DNA of 64,000 nucleotides from Fimbriimonadales bacterium. Its GTDB lineage: Bacteria > Armatimonadota > Fimbriimonadia > Fimbriimonadales > GBS-DC. Position numbers and translations under genes: made by a program. The DNA is taken from assembly GCA_025998675.1 (NCBI GenBank), contig AP024673.1, positions 1,577,221-1,641,220 on the forward strand. The letters are read 5' to 3'. The notes under the pieces were generated by a model. That model saw only the letters and a list, made by a program, of their open reading frames with translations. It was not told where the DNA came from and did no database searches. Of the stretch, positions 34,197-42,969 are shown one piece after another (position 1 is the first letter of the stretch; every line of letters begins with the position of its first letter).

Positions 34197-37100
34197 ATGA
34201 GTAGCCCGATTGGACGCGAGGTGTTGCAGGTTCCCGTCGAGGAGGAGATGAAACGCTCCTACCTCGATTACGCGATGAGCGTGATTATCGCGCGCGCGCT
34301 GCCCGATGTGCGCGACGGTCTCAAGCCCGTGCAGCGGCGGATTCTGTATGTGATGCGCGAACTGGGCTTGACCCCCGACTCCCAACACACCAAGTCCGCC
34401 AAAGTGTGCGGCGAGACGACCGCGAACTATCACCCGCACGGGCAGGAGGTGGTCTACCCGACGCTGGTGCGCCTGGCGCAGGATTTCAATATGCGCTACC
34501 CCCTCGTGGACGGTCAGGGCAACTTCGGCAGTGTGGACGGCGACCCGCCCGCGGCGATGCGCTACTGTTTGACAGGCGACGCGCTGGTGCGCACGGCGGA
34601 GGGGCTTGTACCGATTGGCAGGCTGGCGGACGCCAGCTCCGACGGGGAGGCGCCGATAGAGGTTATGGTGCGCAGCGCGGGCGGACGCGAGCAACGCGCT
34701 GTGCGCTGGTTCGACTGCGGCGAGCATCCCACTCTACGCGTGCGCACGCGCTACGGCTATGAACTCACGGGCACACCCAACCACCCGGTGCTGGTGTGTC
34801 TGCCCGATGGCGACGGCAAACCGCGCCTCGCGTGGAAAACGCTGGACGCGCTGCAGGCAGGCGACTACCTCGTCATCGATCGGGGCGTCGAGACGCGCGC
34901 GGGGACGACGCTTGACCTCACACCCTACTATCCCGCTCTCTCACCCGGCGCGCACCGACACACCCTGCCCTCCCATCTGGACGAGACGCTGGCGTTCCTG
35001 ATGGGCGCACTGGTCGCCGAGGGCACACTGGGCAATGACCGAATTGAGTTCACCTGCACGCCGGGCGAGTTCGCCGACGAGTTCATGCACGGCTGGACGC
35101 GCGTCTTCCCCGACTGCCGTCTGCATCGGTGGCTCCGCCCGCCCGTTGAGTTCGGCAAGCGCCCCTTCTGGCAGATGCAGGTGGTCAGCCAGCAGGTGGT
35201 GCGCCTGCTCGCCAATCTGGGCTTGCAGGGGCGCTCTGCCGACCGCGCTGTGCCTGAAGCGATTCTGCGCTCGCCTCAAGCCGTGCAGGCGGCGTTCCTG
35301 CGCGGGCTGTTTGAAGGCGACGGGTGCGTCGAGCGCAGCGGGCGCAACCTGATGCGGGTCAGTCTGGTGTCCAGCAGCGCGCGCCTGCTGCAACAGGTGC
35401 AGGTGATGCTGCTGCAGTTCGGGATTGTCGCGCGGCGGGTTCGCGACTCGCGTGGCTGCGGGCGGCTCATCCTGACAGGCGCACGCACGCTCCAGCGCTT
35501 CGCCGCGTCTATCGGGTTTGTATCGGAAGCAAAACGCAAGGCGCTGGACGCCCTGCTGAACGATGCAACGGGGCGCGTACTGTCCAAAACCGACTATGTG
35601 CCGTACCTGAGCGCATATGTGCGCCGTGCGGCTCGACGCCATCGCGAATGGCTCCACAAACACAACTTCGACCGCCCCGACAGGCTCGGCGACGCGCTCC
35701 CGCGTCTGCTGGAGGCGCTGCCGCCCGAAGACGCCGAATTCCTGTGCGCCCTCGCTGAAGGACGCTACTTCTTCGACCCCGTCGTCTCGATAGAGGACGC
35801 GGGGCAGCAGCGCGTCTACTCGATTCGCGTGGATAGCGCGTGCCACTCCTTCGTGGCGAACGGATTCATCAACCACAACACCGAGGTGCGCCTCACGCCC
35901 ATCGCGATGGAGATGCTCGCCGACATCGACAAAGAGACCGTCGACTGGATGCCAAACTACCTGCAGAGCGCGGAGGAGCCGACGGTGCTGCCCGCGCGAT
36001 TCCCGAACCTGCTGTGCAACGGCGGCAGCGGAATCGCCGTCGGCATGGCGACCAACATCCCCCCGCACAACCTCAGCGAGGTGGTCGACGCGCTCATCTA
36101 CCGGCTGGAGCATCCCACCTGCACGCTGGAGCCGATTCTGAAGCTGCTACCCGGTCCCGATTTCCCGACGGGCGCGCTGATCCTGGGCACGAAGGGCATC
36201 CGTCAGGCGTATGAGACGGGGCGCGGCAGCGTCGTGATGCAAGCCAAGACGCAGATCGAACCGCTGGACGGCGGCAAGAGCGCGATTGTCATCACCGAGC
36301 TGCCCTACCAGGTGAGCAAAGCGCGCCTGATTGAGCAAATCGCCGCGCTGGTCAAAGCGGGCAAGCTGGACGGCATCACCGACCTCGCCGACTACTCCGA
36401 TCGCACGGGCATGCGCGTGGTGATCGAACTGCGCCGCGATGTGAACCCGAACCGCATGCTCAACAGCCTGCTCAAGCACACCCAGATGCGCAGCACCTTC
36501 GGCGTGATTCTGCTCGCGCTGGTGGATAATGTGCCCCGCGTGATGAGCCTGCTGGATTTGCTGGATCACTATCTGGAGCATCGGCGCGTGGTGATTGAAC
36601 GGCGCACGCGCTACGAACTCTATCGCGCCAAATCGCGCGCGCACATCCTCGAAGGGCTGCAGATTGCGCTCAACTTCCTCGATGAGATTATCCGCATCAT
36701 TCGCCAGTCGGAGACCGCCGAGGTCGCCCGCCGCGAGATGATTCGCCGCTTCGGGCTGACCGTGCTGCAGGCGGACGCGATTCTGAACACGCAACTGCGC
36801 CAGCTCGCGCGGCTGGAACAGCAGAAGCTCGCCGACGAGTATCGCGGGCTGCTGCGCGAAATCGCCCGACTGGAGCATATCCTCTCCGACCCGAAGCAGG
36901 TGGAGCAAATCATCAAGGACGACCTGCGCACGCAGAAGGAGAAATACGGCGACGCGCGGCGCACGCGCATCATCGCCCGCGAAGCGGAAGACATCTCCGA
37001 AGAGGAACTCATCCCCGAAGAGGAGACGCTGATTCTGATTACGCGCGACGGGTACATCAAGCGCGTGTCGATGGACGCCTACCGCTCACAGAAGCGCGGC

Positions 37101-37986
37101 GGCAAGGGCGTGATTGCCACCACCGCCCGCGAAGAGGACGAGGTGGAACACCTGTTCCAGGTCAGCACGCACCATTACATTCTCTTTTTCACCGATCGGG
37201 GGCGTGTGTACCGCCTGAAGGCGTATGAGATTCCCGAAACCTCGCGGCAGGCGCGCGGCACGGCGGTGATTAACTACATCAACATCCAGCCCGACGAGAA
37301 GGTCACGGCGACCGTCTCGGTGCGCGACTTCGCCAGCGAGGGCTACCTCACGATGATTACGCGCGGGGGCGAAATCAAGCGCACCGCGCTCAGCGAGTTC
37401 GCCAACCTGCGCAGCAACGGCTTGAACGCCTTCGACCTCGAAAGCGGCGACTCGCTCGGCTGGGTACTGCACACTTCGGGCAAGGACGATGTGCTGCTGG
37501 CGACTCGCGCGGGGTTGGCGATCCGCTTCCCCGAATCGGATGTGCCCGTGCGCAGTCGCACGGCGGGCGGCGTGAAGGCGATTCGGCTGGGCAAGGACGA
37601 TGCGCTGGTCGCGGCGTGCCGCGTGCAGCCCGACGCGCTGCTGCTGGTCGTCTCCGAGAACGGGTTCGGCAAATGCACCCCGCTCAAAGAGTACCGCGTG
37701 CAATCGCGCGGCGGCAAGGGCATCTTCACGATGAATGTCACGCGCAAGACGGGCGCGGTGGTCGCAGCGGAGGTGGTGGAGAAGGACGACAAGCTCATCC
37801 TTGTCACCCTCGAACGCGAAGGGCATTCGGCTGCGCGTGGCGGATTTGCGCATCACCGGGCGGATAGCGCAAGGCGTGAAGCTGATTGACCTTGCGCCGG
37901 GCGACACAGTGGCTGCCATCACGCGCATCGTGCTGGGCAAACGCCTGCACGAGGTGGACGCCGCGCGCGACGGGCAGGGAGGCTAA
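34197..37986 (+). CDS. gyrA: DNA gyrase subunit A, with intein and 3' frameshift
   Basis: GyrA forms the cleavage-religation core and DNA-wrapping domain of gyrase. The N-extein has [27 protein letters not shown] and runs to catalytic Tyr123 in AAMRY; an intein occupies residues 124-561; the C-extein resumes [13 protein letters not shown]. The GyrA box is QKRGGKGV. The first frame closes at 37889 with a non-family tail ([15 protein letters not shown]), whereas the next frame from about 37815 continues with the expected [25 protein letters not shown] to 37986. So a one-base shift lies near 37800-37830: sequencing error, mutation or recoding. TATCCT at 34182-34187 lies 9 nt before the ATG. Confidence 0.9.
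34566..35879 (+). other. GyrA intein with LAGLIDADG homing endonuclease
   Basis: This 438-residue protein-splicing element begins with Cys1 ([13 protein letters not shown], block A) and has block [10 protein letters not shown]. The endonuclease motifs are [15 protein letters not shown] and [14 protein letters not shown]. It ends with block [18 protein letters not shown] and block G FINHN, followed by Thr+1. All splicing residues are present. It interrupts gyrA directly after the active-site tyrosine, the same site used by mycobacterial GyrA inteins. The endonuclease would spread it to intein-free alleles. Confidence 0.95.
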
Positions 37987-38010
37987 CGCCCGCGAACGCT
38001 CTGCGGGGCG

Positions 38011-38697
38011 CTAATCCCGAAAGCGGTAGCGCAGGAGCGTCCAGAGCGCTTCCAGTCCGTCCGTCCAGCGGATTTTTTTGCCTTCCGCCTTCCGACGCGG
38101 GCGGTAGTTCAGCAGCTCCACCTCGAGGATGGGCATGCCGCGCTTGAGCGACTTCGCCGTGACTTCGGGGCAGAACTCGAACCGCTCGCATTTGAGGTTC
38201 ATCGAGCGCAGCAGCTCCGTGCGGAACGCTTTGTAGCAGGTCGCCTCGTCGGTGAGCGGATAGCGAAACAGCAGACGCACCGCCCACGCCAGCATCAGAT
38301 TCGCGATTTTATTCGGCAGGGGCATCTCGCGCGGCAAGCCCCTGAAAAAGCGCGAGCCGTACACCACCTGCGCCTCGCCCCGCACAATCGGCGCCACCAC
38401 CTTCGGGATTTCATTCGGGTCGTACTCCAGATCGGCGTCCTGAATAATCAGAATCTCGCCTGTGGCGTGCTGCAGGGCGGTGCGAATCGCCGCGCCCTTG
38501 CCCCGATTGTGCGGATGACGCAACGCGATTATGTCCCGCTGCTCCGCCAGAATGTCGGGCGTCTTATCGGTGGAGCCGTCGTCGACGACGATAATCTCCT
38601 TGCGGAACGGGGCGCGGCGCAGTCGCTCCAGCAGCTCCAGCAGCGTACCTTCCTCGTTATAAATCGGCACAACGACCGTAATCAGCGGCTCATCCAT
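38011..38697 (-). CDS. Family 2 glycosyltransferase (DPM1-like)
   Basis: The 228-residue GT-A enzyme transfers a sugar, typically to a polyprenyl phosphate. Motifs: TVVVPIYNEEGTLLELLERL, EIIVVDDGSTDKTPDIL, HNRGKGAAIRTAL, IQDADLEYDP and GSRFFRG. A single hydrophobic stretch (NKIANLMLAWAVRLLF) is present; there is no long membrane C-terminus. The promoter region with a palindromic GTATAC is shared with the divergent TlpA-like gene. Confidence 0.87.
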   Translation of the reverse strand: MDEPLITVVVPIYNEEGTLLELLERLRRAPFRKEIIVVDDGSTDKTPDILAEQRDIIALRHPHNRGKGAAIRTALQHATGEILIIQDADLEYDPNEIPKVVAPIVRGEAQVVYGSRFFRGLPREMPLPNKIANLMLAWAVRLLFRYPLTDEATCYKAFRTELLRSMNLKCERFEFCPEVTAKSLKRGMPILEVELLNYRPRRKAEGKKIRWTDGLEALWTLLRYRFRD

Positions 38698-38718
38698 CGA
38701 AGTATCTCGCGCGTATTA

Positions 38719-38726
38719 AGTATACT
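38719..38726. promoter_or_regulatory. Shared AGTATACT (-10 on both strands)
   Basis: AGTATACT reads TATACT in both directions and lies between two divergent starts (38697 minus, 38747 plus), at 21 nt from each. Both genes would have short leaders; the plus one carries GAGGTG. Confidence 0.5.
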
Positions 38727-38746
38727 ACGGCAACGAGGTGAACCAC

Positions 38747-39829
38747 ATGCGATACGCGATTACTGCGGTTTTGCTGACTGTTGCGCTCAGCAGCTGGGCG
38801 CAAACGCTCAAGGTGGGCGATCCTGCCCCCGCCCTGCCCGTCGCCAAATGGGTCAAAGGGCAACCCGTGAAGGCGTTCGAATCGGGCAAAGTCTATGTCG
38901 TGGAGTTCTGGGCGACCTGGTGCGGTCCGTGCCGACAGACCATTCCCCATCTGACCAAGCTTGCCGAGAAGTATAAAGACAAGGTCACGATTGTCGGCGT
39001 GAGCGTCTGGGAGCGCGCCGACCAGAACGACCCCAACGCCCACATCCAGCGCGTGGAGAAGTTCGTGCAGGACATGGGCGCGCAGATGAACTACACTGTG
39101 GCAGTGGACGGCGTGGAGGGCGCTGTCGCCAGAAACTGGATGGAAGCCGCCGAGCAAAACGGCATCCCGACCGCCTTCGTGGTTGACCAGCAGAAGCGCA
39201 TCGTCTGGATTGGACACCCGATGGAGAACCTCGACGAGGTGCTGGAACAGGTGCTTGCGGGCAACTTCGACTGGAAGGCAGAAGCGGAGCGCCAGAAGCG
39301 CATGCGCGAGCAGATGGAAGCCCTCCAGAAAGACTACTCCGAATACGCCCAGCTGATGCAGCAGCGCAAGTACGAAGACGCGCTCGCGAAGCTGGACGCG
39401 ATGATTCCCCAATACCCCGATTACAACTCGCTCAAGATTGTTCGCTATCAGACCCTGTTGCGCATCGACGAGTCGCGCGCCTATGCCTACGCGATGCAGC
39501 TGGCGCAGGGCGATTTCAAGGACGACGCCGAAGTGTTGAACATGCTGGCGTGGACGATTGTGGACGACGCAACCGAGCCGCGGCTCAAATCGCCCGACTA
39601 TCAGACGGCGGTTGCCATCGCTCGCCGCGCCGCCGAGTTGACTAAAGAGCAGGACGCTACGATCCTCGATACGCTCGCCTACGCCTACTTCAAGAGCGGC
39701 GATGTGCAGAACGCGCTCAAGTATCAGAAGCGGGCGGTCGAACTCGCCGAGAAAGACCCCAGCATGCCGGAAGAGGTGAAAAAAGAGCTGCGCGAGCGCT
39801 ACGAAAAGTTCCAGAAAGCGGCGAAGTAG
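38747..39829 (+). CDS. TlpA-like thioredoxin-fold protein with TPR-like C-terminus
   Basis: The 360-residue protein has a signal peptide (MRYAITAVLLTVALSSWAQ), a TlpA/ResA-type thioredoxin domain with WCGPC at 58-62 and the cis-Pro GIPTAFVVD, and then a helical TPR-like region (LQQRKYEDALAKLDAM, LDTLAYAYFKSGDVQNALKYQKRAVEL). It probably reduces disulfides in exported proteins. ATG 38747 is preferred to GTG 38738 because GAGGTG then serves as ribosome site. Confidence 0.87.
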   Translation: MRYAITAVLLTVALSSWAQTLKVGDPAPALPVAKWVKGQPVKAFESGKVYVVEFWATWCGPCRQTIPHLTKLAEKYKDKVTIVGVSVWERADQNDPNAHIQRVEKFVQDMGAQMNYTVAVDGVEGAVARNWMEAAEQNGIPTAFVVDQQKRIVWIGHPMENLDEVLEQVLAGNFDWKAEAERQKRMREQMEALQKDYSEYAQLMQQRKYEDALAKLDAMIPQYPDYNSLKIVRYQTLLRIDESRAYAYAMQLAQGDFKDDAEVLNMLAWTIVDDATEPRLKSPDYQTAVAIARRAAELTKEQDATILDTLAYAYFKSGDVQNALKYQKRAVELAEKDPSMPEEVKKELRERYEKFQKAAK

Positions 39830-39901
39830 GCGCGCACGTGAACCGTCTTCAGGCGCGTGCAGGGGGCGGGAGAGCCGCGCCCCTGCTTCATCCCAGCGCG
39901 G

Positions 39902-39915
39902 TATAATCTTGCGCG
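39902..39915 (+). promoter_or_regulatory. Leaderless-type promoter of the holin-like/rapZ/yvcK operon
   Basis: CGGTATAAT ends at 39907, 8 nt before ATG 39916, the same spacing as at prmA and uvrB. Confidence 0.65.
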
Positions 39916-40293
39916 ATGCAGTTCCTGTTTAAATGGCTTGTGTTTGCGGTCGCGCTCCATTTGACTTTCTGGAGCGGCGCGCGGCTGGGACTGGATATGC
40001 GCCCCAGCGAGAACTGGCAGGATAACCTGCTGATGGCGCTGCTGCTGGGGCTGGTGAACGCGCTCATCAAGCGCGGAGTGAAGGTTGCGCTGCTGCCGCT
40101 GAACTGCCTGACGCTGGGAATAGCGGGGCTGCTGGTGAACACGCTGCTGTTCTGGGCGGTGTTCGCGCTTGCGCCGTTCAACTTTCGTGTGGGCAACTTC
40201 TGGGCGGCGCTGTATGGGAGCATTGTGCTGGGGATTATCAACGGTCTGCTGAGCGGCGTACTGCTGCGCGAGGAGCCGAAGAAAGGGAGGTAA
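39916..40293 (+). CDS. Phage holin family 4-like membrane protein
   Basis: The 125-residue protein has four predicted membrane segments and the NALIKRGVKVALLPLNCLTLGIAGLLVNTLLFW block typical of the PF04020 'phage holin 4' family, which is widespread on chromosomes and mostly unrelated to phage lysis. It opens a four-gene run: this gene, another small membrane protein, rapZ and yvcK. Confidence 0.8.
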   Translation: MQFLFKWLVFAVALHLTFWSGARLGLDMRPSENWQDNLLMALLLGLVNALIKRGVKVALLPLNCLTLGIAGLLVNTLLFWAVFALAPFNFRVGNFWAALYGSIVLGIINGLLSGVLLREEPKKGR

Positions 40294-40297
40294 TGGG

Positions 40298-40789
40298 GTG
40301 GGGCGACTGCTGCGCGGGCTGGCGCTGTGGATTGGGCTGTATGTGCTGCTGACGGGGGCGCATATGGGCGTGCTGTACGGGGTGAACGCCTTACGCACGC
40401 GCTACGAAAACGCGCTGGAGACACGCATAGGCACGGAAGCAATCGACCGCGAGCCGCCCTACAGCGGCGGGGAGCGGCTCATCGTCGCGCTGGACATCCA
40501 GCCGAGCGCGTACTGGCAGGAATCGCTGGCGATGAGCGCGATTATGAGCCTGATTGTCGCCGTGTTCGTGGGGCTGGCGTCGCTGGCGTTTCGCAAGGGG
40601 CGCGCCGCGAAATTGACGCTCGTTGCGCTGGTGGTGAACGGGCTGGTGTTCTACTTTTTCGCGCAACTGAGCGAACAACTCTTTGCGGGCTACTTGCTGG
40701 GGCAGCCTGCGTCGGCAATCGCGCCCGCGATTCTGGTGGGGCTGACGCACGGCGCACTCAGCGCGCTGGTACTGGGGGGTAAAAAATGA
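40298..40789 (+). CDS. Small four-segment membrane protein
   Basis: 163 residues from a GTG start 4 nt after the previous gene. It has one membrane helix at the N-terminus, a soluble loop of about 55 residues, then three more helices; the last part (LTLVALVVNGLVFYF) resembles the preceding holin-like protein. It ends overlapping the rapZ start (ATGA). Function unknown. Confidence 0.7.
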   Translation: MGRLLRGLALWIGLYVLLTGAHMGVLYGVNALRTRYENALETRIGTEAIDREPPYSGGERLIVALDIQPSAYWQESLAMSAIMSLIVAVFVGLASLAFRKGRAAKLTLVALVVNGLVFYFFAQLSEQLFAGYLLGQPASAIAPAILVGLTHGALSALVLGGKK

Positions 40790-41652
40790 GCGTGGGGCGA
40801 CTGGTGATTGTGTCGGGCGTGTCGGGCGCGGGCAAGACGCTCGCCCTGCAGACGCTGGAAGACATCGGCTACTTCTGCATCGACAACCTGCCGCCGTCGA
40901 TGCTGGGCGCGCTGCGAGAGCGCGTCGCAACAGGGCAGCGCGTGGCGGTCGTGGTGGACACCCGCTCGGGCGAGCCGCTGGAAGACGCGGAGCAGACCGC
41001 GCTCCAGATGCGCGCAGAAGGCATGCCCGTCGAGGTGCTGTTCCTCGATTGCGCCGATGAGGTGCTGGTGCGCCGTTTCAAAGAGACGCGCCGCCCGCAC
41101 CCGCTGGCGAACCGCGAGCCGAGCCTGCCGAAAGCCATCCGCACCGAGCGCGCCCTGCTCGCCCCGCTGAAAGCCATCGCCGACCACACGCTGGACACCA
41201 CACTGTTCAAGCCGCAGGACCTGCGCGAAGCCATCCGCAGCCTGTACGCCGACTCAAAAGCGCAGTCGCCCCTGCGCGTGCGGATTGTTTCGTTCGGGTT
41301 CAAATACGGCGTGCCCGCCGACGCGGATCTCGTGTTTGATGTGCGCTTCCTGCGCAATCCGCACTATGTGCCCCATCTGAAGCCCAAGCCGGGCACAGAC
41401 GCCGCCGTGCGCGACTATGTGCTGGGCGATACGGAAACGCAGGAGTTTCTGGAGACGATGCGGGGCTTTCTGGAGTATCTGCTGCCGCGCTACGAGCGCG
41501 AGGGCAAGGCGTACCTGACGGTGGGAATCGGATGCACGGGCGGTCGGCATCGCTCGGTCGTGTTGAGCGAATCGCTGGGGCAGTGGTTTGCCGAGCGGGG
41601 CTACCGTGCGGTAGTCGAGCATCGCGATCTGGGGCGCGGGGAGGAGGCGTAG
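40786..41652 (+). CDS. rapZ: RapZ/YvcJ-type nucleotide-binding protein
   Basis: 288 residues with Walker A GVSGAGKTLALQTLEDIGYFCIDNLPP at the N-terminus, RRPHPLA in the middle and the conserved C-terminal SFGFKYGVPADADLVFDVRFLRNP and IGCTGGRHRSVVL. In E. coli RapZ guides GlmZ degradation; in Firmicutes YvcJ is a nucleotide-binding protein of unclear role. It lies directly before yvcK, the standard pairing. Confidence 0.93.
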   Translation: MSVGRLVIVSGVSGAGKTLALQTLEDIGYFCIDNLPPSMLGALRERVATGQRVAVVVDTRSGEPLEDAEQTALQMRAEGMPVEVLFLDCADEVLVRRFKETRRPHPLANREPSLPKAIRTERALLAPLKAIADHTLDTTLFKPQDLREAIRSLYADSKAQSPLRVRIVSFGFKYGVPADADLVFDVRFLRNPHYVPHLKPKPGTDAAVRDYVLGDTETQEFLETMRGFLEYLLPRYEREGKAYLTVGIGCTGGRHRSVVLSESLGQWFAERGYRAVVEHRDLGRGEEA

Positions 41653-41653
41653 C

Positions 41654-42955
41654 ATGCGCGATGGTCGCTGGCGCTGGTTGATGCCCGGCATGCAGGTCAA
41701 GCGCTGGCTGGCGCTGTCCAGCGTGGGGCTGCTGATTGCGCTGGCGGGGCTGTGGGTCGGGCTGGCGGGCGCGCCGGCGCAGTGGCTGGACGGGCTGTAC
41801 CGCGCGATTGACGAGCCCATCCGCCAGACGGCGACCACGCCGCGTGCGGCGCAGGCGATGCGCTGGGGGCTGGGCGTCGCGCTGATGGCGGCGGGGCTGG
41901 GCGTGTGGTGGTGGGGGCTGCGCCGCGCATGGCGCACGCTGGTAGGCATCCTCCAACCGCGCGCCAGCGGACGCGTGTGGGATGTGCTCTCGCGCTACGC
42001 ACTGATGGCGCACGGCAAGCATGTGGTGGTCGTCGGCGGCGGCACAGGGCTGTCCACCATGCTGCGCGGCATCAAGCGCTACACCGCCAACATCGTCGCA
42101 ATCGTGACCGTGACTGACGACGGCGGCTCGTCGGGCAGGCTGCGCCAGGAGCTGGGCATCCTGCCGCCGGGCGATATTCGCAACTGCCTGATTGCGCTCG
42201 CCGACGCCGAAGGCGCGATGACCGCCCTGCTGCAACACCGCTTCAAGGACACCACGGGCAACCTCAGCGGGCACTCGGTCGGCAACCTGCTGATTGCCGC
42301 GATGACCCAGATTAAGGGCGATTTCGAACAGGCGATTCAGGAAATCAGCAAGGTGCTGGCGATTCGCGGACGCGTGCTGCCCTCGACCCTCACCCATGTG
42401 AGCCTGCGCGCCGAGATGGAAGACGGCGCGTGCGTCGAGGGCGAGACCCGAATTGTGGAGTACCCTGCCCGCATCCGCCGCATGCACCTCAACCCGCCCG
42501 ATACCGAGCCGCCCCAGGAAGCCCTCGACGCCATCCGACAGGCGGATGTGGTCGTGTTGGGACCAGGCAGCCTCTTCACGAGCGTGATTCCGAACCTGCT
42601 CGTGCCCAAAATCGCCGACGCGCTGCGCACGACCGACGCCTTCCGCGTTTATGTGTGCAATGTGATGACCCAGCCGGGCGAGACCGATGGGTTTACCGCG
42701 TCCGACCATGTGCGCGCGCTGGAGGCGCATGCGGGCGGGCGCGTGTGCGACTATGTGCTGGTCAACACCGCCACGCCTCAACCCGAACTGATGGAGCGCT
42801 ACCGCGCCAGCGGGCAGGATCTGGTGCTGCCCGATGTGGACCGCATCCGCCAGATGGGCTACAAGGTCATCACGGGCAATTTCATCAGCCAGACCGACTA
42901 TGTGCGCCACGACCCGAATCGCCTTGCGGAAGCCATCCTGCGCCTGGTGAAGTGA
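41654..42955 (+). CDS. yvcK: YvcK/CofD-like gluconeogenesis factor with membrane N-terminus
   Basis: The C-terminal ~310 residues are a YvcK domain (VVVVGGGTGLSTMLRGIK, VTVTDDGGSSGRLRQELGILPPGDIRNCL, LVLGPGSLFTSVIPNLLV), which binds UDP-sugars and is needed for growth on gluconeogenic carbon in Bacillus. An extra ~110-residue N-terminus holds two membrane helices (about 21-42 and 69-88), so this form is membrane-tethered. Begins 1 nt after rapZ; whiA, often third, is replaced by the photolyase. Confidence 0.92.
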   Translation: MRDGRWRWLMPGMQVKRWLALSSVGLLIALAGLWVGLAGAPAQWLDGLYRAIDEPIRQTATTPRAAQAMRWGLGVALMAAGLGVWWWGLRRAWRTLVGILQPRASGRVWDVLSRYALMAHGKHVVVVGGGTGLSTMLRGIKRYTANIVAIVTVTDDGGSSGRLRQELGILPPGDIRNCLIALADAEGAMTALLQHRFKDTTGNLSGHSVGNLLIAAMTQIKGDFEQAIQEISKVLAIRGRVLPSTLTHVSLRAEMEDGACVEGETRIVEYPARIRRMHLNPPDTEPPQEALDAIRQADVVVLGPGSLFTSVIPNLLVPKIADALRTTDAFRVYVCNVMTQPGETDGFTASDHVRALEAHAGGRVCDYVLVNTATPQPELMERYRASGQDLVLPDVDRIRQMGYKVITGNFISQTDYVRHDPNRLAEAILRLVK

Positions 42956-42957
42956 GG

Positions 42958-42969
42958 TAGAATCCTGCC
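42958..42969 (+). promoter_or_regulatory. Leaderless-type -10 of the photolyase gene
   Basis: GGTAGAAT ends at 42963, 6 nt before ATG 42970; it overlaps the yvcK end. Confidence 0.55.

Noticed and set aside
39916-40789. Prophage lysis genes
   Set aside because: Holin-4 family proteins are common chromosomal membrane proteins, and there are no other phage genes around rapZ-yvcK.
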